The notes beneath the pieces were generated by a model. It ran no database searches. It had not been told where the DNA came from and was given only the letters and a program-made list of their open reading frames with translations. Source: Saturnia japonica (taxonomy: Eukaryota; Arthropoda; Insecta; Lepidoptera; Saturniidae). From it: a stretch of 64,000 nucleotides of DNA. The stretch covers positions 7,254,001 through 7,318,000 of the forward strand of contig CM065309.1 in assembly GCA_033032175.1 (NCBI GenBank), written 5' to 3'. Position 1 is the first letter of the stretch. Each line of letters begins with the position of its first letter. This document shows positions 46,890-58,171 of the stretch, in pieces. The position numbers and the translations under genes are program-made.

Positions 46890-47700
46890 AAGATAATGAT
46901 ACCACGTGTAATCCACCTCAGAATAACGATTTGGTCCAATTACAAAAGAAATATAATAGTTCCTGAACTTATCTTCATCTCTGCTATTAAGGATATAATG
47001 CTATCATTTATGAAAAACTTAATTTTCTTTGAACATGTAATTACTCACAAATTTTTGACGTATAGTCTTTTGTAGTCTTAGATAGATAATATACACTACT
47101 TGTAATTATAGAGTCAAGTAGTGTAATAGTAAAATTATAATTTCATATAAAACATTTAAAAAATAACCAGATACTATCTATTGTACGGAATAGTCCACTC
47201 GAATAATGACTACGGTACCCATACGCCTCATTTAGCATCCACAAACTCACAAGGGCTGTCTCGACAACCAATAAAAGCAACTTTTCACTGGAAACGTACC
47301 AGAAAATTTTCTCTGAATAATTCATAGTGATGTGTTTAAAAATAAGTATTTTTTTATTATTCCGCACGAAGTACATAACAATACTTTCGGGCAACGGCTC
47401 TCGAAAACTGTAATGTACCTACCCTTTATGTTTCGAAATATTGTTTTTAGAACAAAGTTTGCTAACGCACCTTTGGAGGATGGGATCTACACGGGACAGA
47501 CGCTAAAAAGAGCTAAACAAATACATATATAGGATTTAGTCTGCGAAAAAATGAGATTGAATATTTACACTTAATGCGACCTGCATTTTCAAGACTATGA
47601 TCGTAGTCAATTCGTCTAGCTGTATGACGACCAGACTTGTACGCACTGTTTTGTATGTACTATACGAATGGTTGATAGTTCAATAGTTAGACTTGTTTGT
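46890..47700. other. Stretch without recognised genes
   Basis: Open frames at 47143-47394 (minus) and 47332-47532 (plus) overlap and show no known motif. Confidence 0.4.
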
Positions 47701-47717
47701 TGACTTGGTAGTTCGAC

Positions 47718-48070
47718 TTTTTTTTTTCTTTTTTTTTTATACCGGGACTTCTATTCTACTGAATATATCAGTCCCATTGTGCCCAATCCATACCAGCATT
47801 AAATCAAGAGAGTCGCCGATGAGCCAGCACTACCAGGTCGTACAACATATTGGCTTCATCCGAACACGGTTCTGCCAAAATGCTGTGAAAATTGCCTATG
47901 TTTTGGCATTTTAAACTCATATTATTCATCAGCGACTCCCTTTCAATCCTATTTTTTTCACACTCTGTCAGTACATGATGCACGTCATCGATCCTTCCAC
48001 ATACACTACAGTTGGGTGACTCTGTTTTTCGCATGAGATACGTAAATCTTCCCGATGCATAGTGCCCCGG
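47718..48070 (-). pseudogene. Non-LTR retrotransposon C-terminal fragment
   Basis: A T tract at 47718-47739 is the poly-A tail of a minus-strand insertion. Upstream of it (minus sense) the frame 47804-48034 begins RKTESPNCSVCG and continues with DDVHHVLTEC. This is the CxxC...HHxLxEC zinc motif at the C-terminus of Jockey/I/R1-type reverse transcriptases. The preceding GHYASGRFTYL extends the match to about 48070, where it is 5' truncated. This family differs from the Jockey pair at 55-64 kb. Confidence 0.7.
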
Positions 48071-48146
48071 ACTTTTTTAATTTTTTATTTATAGAGTTAT
48101 GAAAATAAACATTTCATTATTAATTGTTATTATAAAAATAAATTAA

Positions 48147-48690
48147 CTAGCTGTGTGCCCGCCGCTCCGCACGCGTTTGATACGCAGTAATTATTTACAT
48201 ACCGTATATTTTATTTTTACTCTTATTATTGACAATTCATAATTATTATAGTCTAACAATTGAGAAATTACATATTCCCGTGTACAAAACTTCATCAAAA
48301 TTTTTACTACTATTTTTTACCATTTGTAAATTTATTATTGACGATTTTTATAGCTTTTCAATTATGGAATGATGTATGCTTCCTGTCTAGAAAATTAGAT
48401 CAGAATCGGTTGAGGGTTGATGAATATTGCATTTTTTGAGATTTCTAAATGTAATATTGCTAATCGTTATAGCCCATCAATTATGGAACAATTTATACTT
48501 CCCGTGCACAAACATTAATCAAAATCGAATAAGAATTGTTTGATTTTTTATTGCAATTTCTTAATTCTTAATGTACCTACTATTAAAAATCATTATAACC
48601 TATCAATTGACTAATGACATAAGATTCTCGTGTACAAAATTTCAAAAGAATCGGCCATGCCGTTATTGTCTTAAATTCGGAAATACAAAC
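48147..48690 (+). repeat. RTE-like dispersed repeat, copies A/D type
   Basis: AACTAGCTGTGTGCCCGCCGCTCCGCACGCG and the following 150 bp match 7836-8010. The later part (CAATTGACTAATGACATAAG, TCTCGTGTACAAAATTTC, GAATCGGCCATGCCGTTATTG) matches 29010-29140. This joins the two repeat types seen separately elsewhere. It ends where the CR1 fragment begins. Confidence 0.6.
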
Positions 48691-48691
48691 A

Positions 48692-49048
48692 GATTCTCTG
48701 ATTGATGATCGTCGATATGGTTTTCGCCAGAACCAATCAACGGATGATCTTCTGACGTATATACTGCACAGCTGGGAGGAGGTAATTAATAAGCACGGTG
48801 AGGCTCTGGCAATCATTTTAGACATAGTGAAGGCTTTCGATAGTGACTGGCACCGTGGATTTCTCTCCAGACTTCCGGCTTAAGGACTTCCCGAGAACCT
48901 CTGCAACTGGAACTCCGGCTTTCTACATGAACACAGAAATCGTGCCCTTGTTGACGGATATAATTCGCGATTCATGTCCATAAACGCTGGAGTTCCTCAA
49001 GGCTCTGTGCTTACACCCACATTGTTTCTTCTGCATATCTATATTTAA
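48692..49048 (+). pseudogene. CR1-type LINE reverse transcriptase, central part (5' piece)
   Basis: Reads RRYGFRQNQSTDDLL (fingers), LAIILDIVKAFDSDWHRG (motif A; the aspartates of LDIVKAFD are kept), LPENLCNW and INAGVPQGSVLTPTLFLLH (motif B). A TAA follows the LSRLPA block, so it is not functional. The YADD motif and the rest of the palm are absent here. The matching C-terminal part resumes at about 50120. Confidence 0.8.
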
Positions 49049-50110
49049 TATCGTCATTGCCATCATATACTTTGATGACATATACTTTGTGGCGAAATCT
49101 TCAAAAGATCTACAAGAGTTAATGTCATATCTGCAAGAGTCATATCATAGATTTGGTTTAAAAATTAATGCCAATAAAACTGAGGTTATGGCTATTGATG
49201 TATACAGCAACAGCAAGACAGAAGTGCGACTCGGTGAGCAGGTTTTAAACAGGTAGACAAATTCAAATATCTTGGAAGCACCATAACATATAAAGGTGAC
49301 CTTAAACCGGAACTCAACAGCAGAACTGGTTTAGCTGCAGCTGATTTTGGCAAACTCCGTGAAAAGTTCTTTTGTTCCCATGAGTTAACATTGAATACTA
49401 AAGTCAAGATTTATATAGCAATAGTACTTCTTAACTTACTATACTCATCTGAAACATGATGCTTGTATCGGAAGCATATCCGCATATTCCATAAATTTCA
49501 CCTGAAGTGTCTTCATGATATTATGAATATCAAGTGTTCGGATCGTGTAAGAAACACTGAAGTCTTGCGGTGTGTGAATATCAGCGGAATTTAAGCCTAT
49601 AAAAAGCTATGACAGTTTGCAGTGGTGTGGGCACGTATCTAAAATGTCTAACGAGTGGATTAAAAAAAGAAACTTCTTTTATGAACTAAAGGATGTCAAG
49701 CGGAAATCTGGTGGCCAATAGTGAGGTATTAAAGGTGTTCAGAAAAGTCATATGAAAACATGCAACATAAAACCTTCTCGTTGGGATGAATTAGCTGAAA
49801 ATAGATCTGAGAGGAGACACCTGGTGAATCAGATCGCTTTTTCATTCGAAGATCAGAGATGACGCAATTTAGATAATAAAAAAGATAACCGTAGAAAACG
49901 CCCTCTAATATTTTATATAATTGCGTTAATTGTATCCATCTGTGAGCGCAAATTCAGAGCAAAAATGGGATATTATAGCCATATGCGTGCACACCACCAA
50001 ATCCGCAGAGATGAGTAATAGCAGGAGCAGTCGCTGGTGCCGAAATCAGAAAGGATACAAGGAGAAGATGAAGAGGAAATAGCAAGCTTTCGTGTGGTCG
50101 GGAAGAAACA
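49049..50110 (+). pseudogene. Second LINE fragment inserted in the CR1 element
   Basis: Reads YFDDIYFVAKSSKDLQELM (a damaged FADD motif C), [70 protein letters not shown] and [14 protein letters not shown]. Near its end is a C2H2-like CERKFRAKMGYYSHMRAHH. This is the RT-thumb to zinc-finger-tail region of a LINE family distinct from the CR1 around it. Several stops make it a relic. Orientation is the same as the host element. Confidence 0.7.
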
Positions 50111-50114
50111 GGAG

Positions 50115-50875
50115 AAACTTGTCATTGAGCTTAGCTAATCCTTGTACCGCGTGTCTACATGGGGAGCAAGTAACTTGGTTGAGTTCAATGACAAGGAAAC
50201 TCAGGTGTGCCCGCTGTCTTCAAATAAATCTCTGATTTCTTCCTTCTACACTCGTCAGAATGTCTCGCTAGCAATGCGTGCCAGCTTCAATATTCTAGGT
50301 GGGGATATTCGCAGTGATCTCAACTCGAGGGATTAAATCTGGGAGTTTCATGTTTACTACATCTCAGATACTCGGAATTCTGAACAGGGTGTGATGGTTT
50401 TTCACGTCCGGTCAACTATATCCTATTTACATGACACAAATTCAGTCCTATATGGAATACTGTTCGTATCTGTGGTATAGATCCGCAAAATATCTCCTCA
50501 ATGCTCTAGACAGGTTGTAGAGACGGGCTGATCGCATTGTTAATGATGCAGACTTTACCAAATACATCGAGCCGCTTCAGCTACGCAGGAACATCGCCTC
50601 GCGAAGCGTGTTCTGTCGTCTGTATCATGGTGAGTGTTCTGAAGAGCTGTTAAATCTAATACCCTCCTCTCCTTACCATAACAGAACCACAAGTACTGAG
50701 CTTCGGAATCAGGGTTTTACGGTAACCTCCATCCCGACAAGAACTAAAAAAATCTTAATATCTTATCTTTGTTATACCATGGTGCTTTGGAACCATCTCC
50801 CAGCCAATGTGTTCCTTCTTACGACATCAGGTCCTTAAAGCCTAACGTAATGAGATATTTATGCAGCCGAAATAA
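50115..50875 (+). pseudogene. CR1-type LINE reverse transcriptase, C-terminal piece
   Basis: Resumes the CR1 reading: LVEFNDKETQVCPLSSNKSLIS, then ASFNILGGDIRSDL. After broken frames it continues with CRLYHGECSEELLNLIPSS, the typical CR1 C-terminal RxxHGECSEELFxLIP region, and LWNHLPANVF. Separate frames at 50142-50336 and 50608-50838 hold the best-preserved parts. Its 3' end meets the oppositely oriented CR1 at about 50876. Confidence 0.7.
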
Positions 50876-51665
50876 TTTTTTTTTTTAATGATAAAAAGGG
50901 GAAAAACTGGCACTTGGCACACCTGATGGAAAGTGATCACAGCCACCCACAAACATCCACAACACTAAAGGGCTCGCAGATGCATTGCCAGCGTTTTAGA
51001 AAAGTATAAGCTCTCTTCTTGAAGGTCACCAGGTCATAACGGCTCGGAAAGACCTCAGGCGACAGTTGGTTCCACAGAGTGGTTGTGCAAGGCAGAAAGT
51101 GCCTTAAGAAACGCACTGTTGTGGAACGCTGGACATCGAGGTGGTGTGTATGGAATTTACGATTCTGGCGCGATGTCCGATGGTTAAATTCAGCAGCCGG
51201 GATCAATCCAAACAATTCCTCGGAACACATGATAAATGCGGTAGAAGATGCAGAATAAACCAACATCTCTACGCTGAGCCAAAGGATCAAGCCGATCGGA
51301 AAAAGCTTGATCGTCAATAACTCCAGCCGCCCTACGCTGAATGCGGTCAAAAGGAAGTAGCTGGTACTGAGGGGCTCTCGCCCAGAGATGAGAACAATAC
51401 TCCATGTGTGGTCGAATTTGCGCCTTATAAATATTTAGGCGATTAGCCGACGTGAAGTACCATCTCGCCTTGCTGAGCACACCAAGCTTCTTTGAGGCCA
51501 GTTTGCCTTACTTTCCAACTGGCCGCGAAACTAGACGTCACTTGAAATGACGACTCCTAGAATTCCGAAACTGGCTGTGGCAGACAGGGGAGTGTTCTCA
51601 AAAAGTGGAGTTGCGACAAATGGTGACTTTTTAGCGGTTAACGCGCAGACTTGACTGCCACCAAT
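50876..51665 (-). pseudogene. CR1-type LINE, C-terminal part, tail-to-tail with the previous one
   Basis: On the minus strand: KTQVCAFTAKKSPF at about 51640, GILGVVISSDV, LSKARWYFTSANRLNIYKAQIRP followed by HMEYCSHLWARAPQYQLLPFD (51280-51480), then CSEELFGLIPAAEF and VRFLRHFLPCTTTLWNQLSPEVFPSRYDLVTFKKRA. At least one frameshift separates 51190-51480 from 50937-51350. A short 3' UTR ends in a T tract at 50876-50886 (plus strand). The reverse transcriptase core is missing (5' truncated near 51665). The ORF2 C-terminus is otherwise well kept. Confidence 0.8.
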
Positions 51666-51779
51666 GGATTTCGATCTCTTGGTGGTTGCCGTTGTGTTTG
51701 GATTTTACTGTGCTTACCATCAAGTACAATACCGTCAGTTTTCTGAGTTATTATAAAAAAAACTTCGTTCCTACTTGTG

Positions 51780-53080
51780 TCCCTTGACACCTCTCGAGTT
51801 TTTTTTTACATAAGCACAGTTAATTGATGCAGTCAGAGACAGCGGCTAACAAAATATTTTCTTTAAAAAATGCCCTATATTCAAGGGACTTTACAAAAAG
51901 TCTCAAAAACTCGCAAATTTGTCAGTCACAACCAATTTGGAATTTTTTTTACAACTTAATGTCTAGCTGGCCATAGAAATGATTTTAATTTATGCGGGAA
52001 TTTAAGCACTACATACCACTCAAGGTAAACTCAATATATAAGATAATAAAATATTAACAATATTTAAAAAATCGGTATGAAAAAGAAACCATGTCCTATA
52101 TGAGAGACATTATTAAATACTTGTGAAATATTAACTACCTACCTCATAGGTTCATTCAAATTGTTCAATATAGGGAGGGAACTAGCTCGTCGACCGGTCT
52201 CACCTCTCACCACATAAACAAGATAGAGCACGATCCGCAAACAAGTGACACTTGACGTCTCCATGCAGGACCATTGTGTGCTGTATTTTCTTTTTTAATT
52301 GTAAACGGAATTGTTAAAGCTTTGTGATTTCGCTTACGTGTTTCACAATTCTCGAATAATTCCTACGTTTTGTTTAGTGTATTAAAAGAATTAGTAATTG
52401 ATTTATTTATGAGGGATTTACAGCTGTAACACAATAAGAAATGTATACTTAATTAAGTTTTAAACAGAAGTTCAAAAATAAAATAAAAACACATTTAATA
52501 TAATTTATAAATCACCATATTTAAGAAATATTACCAAATGTTGTAATAATTGATTTATTTTAATATTACCTATTTATTTACTTTAATACAATTGGACTTT
52601 TAATAAAAGTTATATAATTATACATTTAACAGACTTAGTTATTTAACTCGTGAAGCATCATTTCAATGAAATTTTTTATAAATAATTTAAAAATTTTAAC
52701 TTTGAAAAATGACCTTAAAATAAATTTAAGAGCATTATTTTATTACAAAATAAAAGTAATAGAGAATTAAGACTTTACATCCACAACTTTGTTTACGTTA
52801 ATTTTACTCATGTGATTTAACTTTTGCATAACCTACTTTAATTTTGACGCCATACATTTTACAATATCGAATCAGTAAACGTAAACTTTTAAGTTGTCTT
52901 CTAACCCTTTGGCTGCCTACGTCACAAAAATGTAAGAAAAGTTGGCGTAAATGCCATCCCCGTGAGCAGAGTTATATTAAGAAAGCCTGCTAAATTAACA
53001 TTTTATTTTCACTATCATAAATGAACGAGCAGTTATATCTCTTAGTCTACATAAGAAGTAAATATATAATAAGTTTTAAC
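51780..53080. other. AT-rich stretch, nothing recognised
   Basis: Low-complexity AT-rich sequence; no domain, RNA gene or transposon end seen. Confidence 0.45.
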
Positions 53081-53086
53081 ATTTGG

Positions 53087-53245
53087 CCACCTGATTTTAA
53101 GTGACGATATGACCCAAAATGGTAACACGCTAAGCCTATTGAGAGAACTGGCTCTCAAATGCAACTACCTATAGGTGTTGTTTGGCTTGAGATTTGTAAC
53201 TATTAGCCAGGCGAGCAATAAACAGTGCCCTATCACCATTTGGTT
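53087..53245 (+). repeat. Dispersed repeat, copy C3
   Basis: CACCTGATTTTAAGTGACGATATG, GGTAACACGCTAAGCC, GAACTGGCTCTCAAATGCAAC and TTAGCCAGGCGAGCAATAA match the copies at 18835 and 39715. Confidence 0.5.
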
Positions 53246-53499
53246 AGTATAAGTCTTTAAGGTATATAAAGCGCCAATATACCAGAAAATACTTTTATGT
53301 CGAGAATTAAACCTTAAGATGTTTTGTCTTCTTTTGTAATGCCTCTCACAACAACAAGAGGTGAGCGGTCAGCTGTATTTTGTATTCTCCTCCATCCAGA
53401 ACAATTGTAGACACTGCGTTCGTGTCCCTTGATCCAATATAGTTGAAGCTGATAAACTAGAGAATTATTATTTAGAGTAATTTCTTCCTTTCGTATGTA

Positions 53500-53612
53500 T
53501 AACTAGCTGTGCCCGTGGCTGTACTCACGTGGAATACAGAATGCCGTCGATGGGGCACACGCGGAAATCGCCCGCTTTTGGATATTTTAAAGACAAAAAT
53601 GCTTATAATAGG
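53500..53612 (+). repeat. ACTAGCTG-headed RTE-like fragment
   Basis: ACTAGCTGTGCCCGTGGC, GGAATACAGAATGCC and TTTTAAAGACAAAAATGCTTAT match the head of the repeat at 42480, truncated where the GC-rich LINE tail begins. Confidence 0.6.
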
Positions 53613-53890
53613 TTGGGTCGGGGGGCCCATCTTTCCATTGCACTGGTTCAGCCGTCTGAGAGACAGTTGGGGTTGTACCAGACTGTCTCTCTTTAGCGCC
53701 GGGGCCCAACTGGGGCCAGCCGACGGGGCGACGCGGCAGATTGCAACCGCATTGCCCGCGGCGTCCCGCTATGGCGGCCGATGGAACACCGTGGAGCTTT
53801 TAGTGAGTAGGAGTCTCACATAACCACTCGTCCTCCCGGGCGAGTGTGTACCGATGACGGGTTTATCCACGTAAAAAAAAAAAAAAAAAA
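53613..53890 (+). mobile_element. GC-rich LINE 3' end with poly-A tail
   Basis: About 260 bp of GC-rich sequence (CGGGGCCCAACTGGGGCCAGC, CACTCGTCCTCCCGGGCGAGTG) ends in GTTTATCCACGT and an A18 tail at 53873-53890. The abrupt compositional change at both sides and the poly-A fit a 5'-truncated non-LTR insertion into mariner sequence. The family is not identified. The frame 53509-53823 crosses two unrelated repeats and is not a gene. Confidence 0.55.
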
Positions 53891-54222
53891 GGTTTAGCCA
53901 CAGTCTGTGAAGCCTGGCCGACCTTAGACCACGACCTTTTTCCCACGTTCTTGTCGTACGTGATCCACTTTTTATTGTCAGTTATCAATCTCTTCAAAAA
54001 CGGCTCGGGTTAATTACGTCTCAATAATGAATTGCAAATGAGTACTCGGTTCATTAGGTTTCTTTCAGTGAGCTCGTGTGGTACCCAAATATCGAGCTTT
54101 TTGGTATAGCCAGCTTTCTTCAAATGGGTTAAAACTGTTTTGTGGTCAATTTCCAGTTCTTCAGCTACATCGTAACTACTGATGTGCGGGTTATCAAGTG
54201 ACCAGACGATAGCTCTGGTCTA
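53891..54222 (-). pseudogene. Mariner transposase fragment
   Basis: On the minus strand: DNPHISSYDVAEELEIDHKTV (helix-turn-helix), HLKKAGYTKKLDIWVPHEL (the linker, with a form of the WVPHEL motif), NRVLICNSLLRRN, a stop, PFLKRLIT, then KKWITYD and KRSWSKVGQASQTVAK. In active mariners the first catalytic aspartate lies in TGDEKW; here the block reads TDNKKW, so that residue is lost as well. Only the middle part of the transposase remains, with no inverted repeats. Confidence 0.8.
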
Positions 54223-54390
54223 TACTACGGACTATTAATTTCGTAGTTTCCGCAATTACTGGATTGCCGAGTAAAAATACGTCAATGACTATAAATTCAA
54301 CTTTTATTAATCACTATTTACGATATTCACTTGTTACTATCTACTTGTTGACAATGTCTTTATCACTATTTATTATCTTGCTGACTTCTT

Positions 54391-55170
54391 GAGAACGAAT
54401 GCACTTGTCGCTATGTAGTTTCTTGCCGACTTCTTGAGAACGAATGCCCTTGTCGCTATGTAGTTTCTTGCCGACTTCTTGAGAATTAATGCGTTTGTCG
54501 CTATGTTGTTTCTTGCTGACTTCTTGAGAACGAATACACTTGTGGCTATGTAGTTTCTTGCCGACTTCTTGAGAACGAATGCCCTTGTCGCTATGTAGTT
54601 TCTTGCCGACTTCTTGAGAATTAATGCGTTTGTCCCTATGTTGTTTCTTGCCGACTTCTTGAGAACGAATACACTTGTCGCTATGTAGTTTCTTGCCGAC
54701 TTCTTGAGAACGAATGCCCTTGTCGCTATGTAGTTTCTTGCCGACTTCTTGAGAATTAATGCGTTTGTCGCTATGTTGTTTCTTGCCGACTTCTTGAGAA
54801 CGAATACACTTGTCGCTATGTAGTTTCTTGCCGACTTCTTGAAAACGAATGCACTTGTCGCTATGTAGTTTCTTGCCGACTTCTTGAGAATGAATGCGCT
54901 TGTCCCTATGTTGTTTCTTGCCGACTTCTTGAGAACGAATACACTTGTCGCTATGTAGTTTCTTGCCGACTTCTTGAGAACGAATGCACTTGTCGCTATG
55001 TAGTTTCTTGCCGACTTCTTGAGAATGAATGCGCTTGTCGCTATGTAGTTTCTTGCCGACTTCTTGAGAATGAATGCACTTGTCGCTATGTAGTTTCTTG
55101 CCGACTTCTTGAGAACGAATGCACTTGTTGCTATGTATTTTCTTGCAGACTTCTTGAGAACGAATGCACT
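54391..55170. repeat. 45-bp minisatellite, about 18 units, with a 135-bp higher-order period
   Basis: The unit is GAGAACGAATGCACTTGTCGC then TATGTAGTTTCTTGCCGACTTCTT. The GAGA starts recur at exact 45-bp steps from 54391 to 55156. Variants differ at the six to ten bases after GAGAA; three of them (CGAATGCCCT, TTAATGCGTT, CGAATACACT) repeat in that order three times from 54443 to 54803. The minus strand has no stops across the array and reads as a 15-residue repeat (SAFVLKKSARNYIAT-like) within a 279-codon frame, 54373-55212. I treat that as a by-product of a unit length divisible by three: its start lies in the palindrome and no domain is present. Confidence 0.9.
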
Positions 55171-55254
55171 TAGTACTTTTTTTTTTTTTTTAATCTGACC
55201 TTGCTGCAGCAAGGTCAGATAAAAAAAAAAATAAAAGTACTAAGTGCATTCGTT
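55159..55254. repeat. 96-bp near-perfect palindrome at the minisatellite-Jockey junction
   Basis: Two 48-bp arms (55159-55206 and 55207-55254) match as inverted copies at 46 of 48 positions, with no spacer; the centre is CTGCAG. Each arm holds the last minisatellite bases, the 11-bp GCACTTAGTAC, a T (or A) tract and ATCTGACCTTGCTG, a form of the Jockey 3' terminus. Confidence 0.9.
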
Positions 55255-55745
55255 AAAGGTTAACACCTTAGGGGCCCTATCCAAGAACAGAGCTGCTGCG
55301 GCTTTTACAACTTTACCGGGCTTGGGGGCGAGCGCTTAGGGCACTCAGCCGCGAAAGCGTGGGTAACCAGCGCGCAAGGGTGCCAAAGTGGCCGGACCTC
55401 GGCTTGGGCTGTTGCCGCGATTGCAATGAAGTCGCGATCTGTCTAATACCCTATCCGTAAAATCAAGCTAAACTAACATATACAGATATACATGTTCCTT
55501 CCTCTTGGGAGGAAGGAAGGAACATGTGTACTTGTATTTAGTGATCTGAAATATGTTTTACACTAACTAGTGCAAAAAAAGAAAAAAAGGTTCCTTACAG
55601 AACCTATGTACCTGTGAGGTGTGCACGTATGTACATATGTGTGTACGTGATGTTTGTATGTGGGTAGCTAAGTGTTGCACGTAAAGTGTCACTTGTATCG
55701 CGCGGGTGGCTGCCACACTCAAGTGTTTCACCCCGAGGAACGGAC

Positions 55746-56348
55746 CTAGGCTTGAGTTGCCGCGGGAGAGGGAGTTCGCGGCGGTGGGTGTGCGGGAGCA
55801 AAATTAGCCGCCCGTCCCCTGCGGAGGGAACGGCGGTTACGCGGGCGTGGGCGCAAACACGCTCTGTTTAGAGAGACGATTGAGTAATATGCGATTTGTT
55901 TCTCGATTTCGTCATCGGGATCGGTAAAGATGTTACGCGGTCGGCGCTGTAAGCGGGTGGCGTTTGGGACTGGAACGTAATTCGCGGCGGCTTTGATCAA
56001 AGGATTCGCGTGATTTGACGCGGTGTCAAAGTAAGATCGTGAGAGGTATATGATGTAAGACTCGATCGAGGGGAGTTTCATATCTCTATGAAGGTCTACC
56101 TGTCGAACGAACCAGGGGGCGTTATTGATTTTACGTAGTACTCGAGATTGAAGGACTTGGAATTTGTGTATGTTCAATTTTGACATATGTGCGAATGCGG
56201 CGCAGCTACATGTCATAATCGGACGGATACACATTTTGTAAAGAGTAAGATTATGTCTCAGGGACATTTTGCTTATGATCAGGGGCTGTAATCGACTTAT
56301 ATATGACCATTGCGGCTGTTTTACAGACGGCACGGACATGAGAATCAA
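55746..56348 (-). pseudogene. el1 ORF2, C-terminal piece
   Basis: A 200-codon frame matching the C-terminus of el2 ORF2. Shared motifs are LTLYKMCIRPIMT, NAPWFVRQVDLHRDM against GAPWFVRMEDLHRDM, SRSYFDTASNHANPLIKAAA, RRPRNIFTDP and the end AATQA. Upstream (56350-56610) the match continues in broken frames (RVQRAVTTLG, WRIAVNPLKSAAI) up to the deletion point. Confidence 0.85.
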
Positions 56349-56683
56349 AGGTAAGTTTTCTATCGAGGGTCATCACACAGAGATATTTAGTCTCGGTGGC
56401 CCAGGGGATATGTCTTTGAAGAGTTTGAGAGTTTTGACACTCTCAGGCTTCTTTTTGACTAGGATCAAAGATAATCGCGGCGCTCTTCAAGGGATTGACA
56501 GCTATACGCCATTTGGTGTACCATACACCGAGAGTGGTGACTGCTCGTTGGACTCTGTGTCTGAGCCTAAGTCTGTTCCTATTCGACGCGTAGTAATGTG
56601 TTCAAGAGACTGATCGGGCGATAGCTATCGGGAAGCGATGCTTTTTTGCCGGGTTTATGTATCCCTATGACTATAGCCGTTTT

Positions 56684-58171
56684 TTAGGCGGCTGGGAAAT
56701 GGCAGTGGGCGATGTTTACATTGAATATGCAAACCAAGAGTGCTATAAGGTGATCAGGAAGAAGTTTGAGTACTTCGTTCCGGATCCCGTCAGGATCGGG
56801 AGATTTTTTGAGCTTAAGGCCATTAATGACGGAACAGACTTCGTCAGACGTGACCGTAGTTAGGGTATCCGCGGGGGGGACCGAACTGAGTTTCTGTACC
56901 GAGGATTCGATTGTGTTGACATGTACGGCATCTGTGTTGTCGCAGTTTGGAGAGCACTGGCTCTCCAAGCTTGCGGCAAGACACTCCGCTTTGTCTTCGC
57001 TATCGAACGCGAGTGGGAGGCCCGGGCCTCTTGCGAGGGGTGGTAGTTGGGAGGAGTGTTCTATTTTTAATGATCTGGTTAACTTCCAGTATGTGAGATG
57101 GGACGGTTTGAGACCCTCTACGAGGTTGTCCCAGCTGTGACCTCTGTATTCAGTGATGCGAGCTTTGAACTCTCTTTGTAATGCGCGTAACCGTGCGCAG
57201 TTTTCCCTGGACGGGAATGAGTCGTGAGCGCGTGTCGCGGCGTTCTTTTCCGTCTTTAACGCTCGCAGGTCAGCAGGGAGTATAAAGCGGCGATCGCTCA
57301 CCGTTTTGACCTCTCTCGAGGCCACTCTGATGCTGACCTGGAGGTGGTCGACGAGGGAATCGATCGCTAAGTCGGCGTCTGCGGCCGACTGCAGTACATC
57401 AGGGACCCTATCTAGGCTGTCCGAGGACGGCCTGTCCGCGAGTAAATGTTTGAGTTTCGCGTAGTCAACCACCTGGACGGACGGAGGACTATGGTCGGAG
57501 GGATGTCCTAGTCGGAGGATGACCGGGCGGTGATCGGAGTCGAGTTCGTGTACGACTTCTAAAAGTTGTAACCGAAGCTCGATACCTTTCAATAGAGCCA
57601 CATCAAGGTCTGTCGGACGACAGTGATCTTGAAAGTGGGTGGGTTCGGAGGGAGCTAACACGTCGAAGTTCATGTCATTGCATAACTGATCGAGTATACT
57701 CCCGTTACGGGAGTCTATCGAACTGTTAAAGCAAGTGTGACCGCTGTTGAGGTCGCCTGCTATGATTACGGAGGGACCGAGTGAAAAGAGTGCCTCCAGA
57801 TCGGACCGCAGGAGTCTTTTCGATGGTGATAGATATGCGGATACGATTATGATTGACGGGTGGTCAGTCATACCTAGTCTACATATAGAATCTTCCAAAT
57901 TGGTAAGTTCGGGAGGGTCAAATCGCATACAGTATAGCGAACGTTTGTAGTAAATGAGAGTGCCGCCTCCTCGGGTGACACAGTCATTTCTAATAATGTT
58001 ATAGTTAGCAATCTTAGGGTTGCGTCTACTAGGTTTTAGAAGTGTTTCTTGTACGAGAAACACATCTAACTGACGCTCTACTAGGAAGTTAGCAACGAGA
58101 TCACGTTGAGGAGCAAGGTTCCTAGCGTTAAATAAGGAAATGTTAATTCCTTTCAGTTTTAACTTATCCAT
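56684..58171 (-). pseudogene. el1 ORF2, endonuclease and N-terminal piece
   Basis: Aligned to el2, the start is MDKLKLKGINISLFNARNL at 58171; an in-frame ATG at 58195 is upstream and probably not used. The APE-type endonuclease is well kept: FNARNL, VQETLL, IIAGDLNSGH, LDVALLK and DSDHRPVI. The reading runs to CHFPAA, then a stop where el2 has tryptophan. After it, KTAIVIGIHKPGK and SYRPISLLNTL continue for about 100 bp before the deletion removes motifs A to C, including YADD. Not functional as a polymerase. Confidence 0.88.

Noticed and set aside
53509..53823. 104-codon frame
   Set aside because: It spans the junction of an RTE-like fragment and an unrelated GC-rich LINE tail.
54373..55212. 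279-codon frame over the minisatellite as a protein-coding gene
   Set aside because: The start codon falls in the palindrome, the whole frame is one 45-bp tandem unit, and no promoter or domain was seen.
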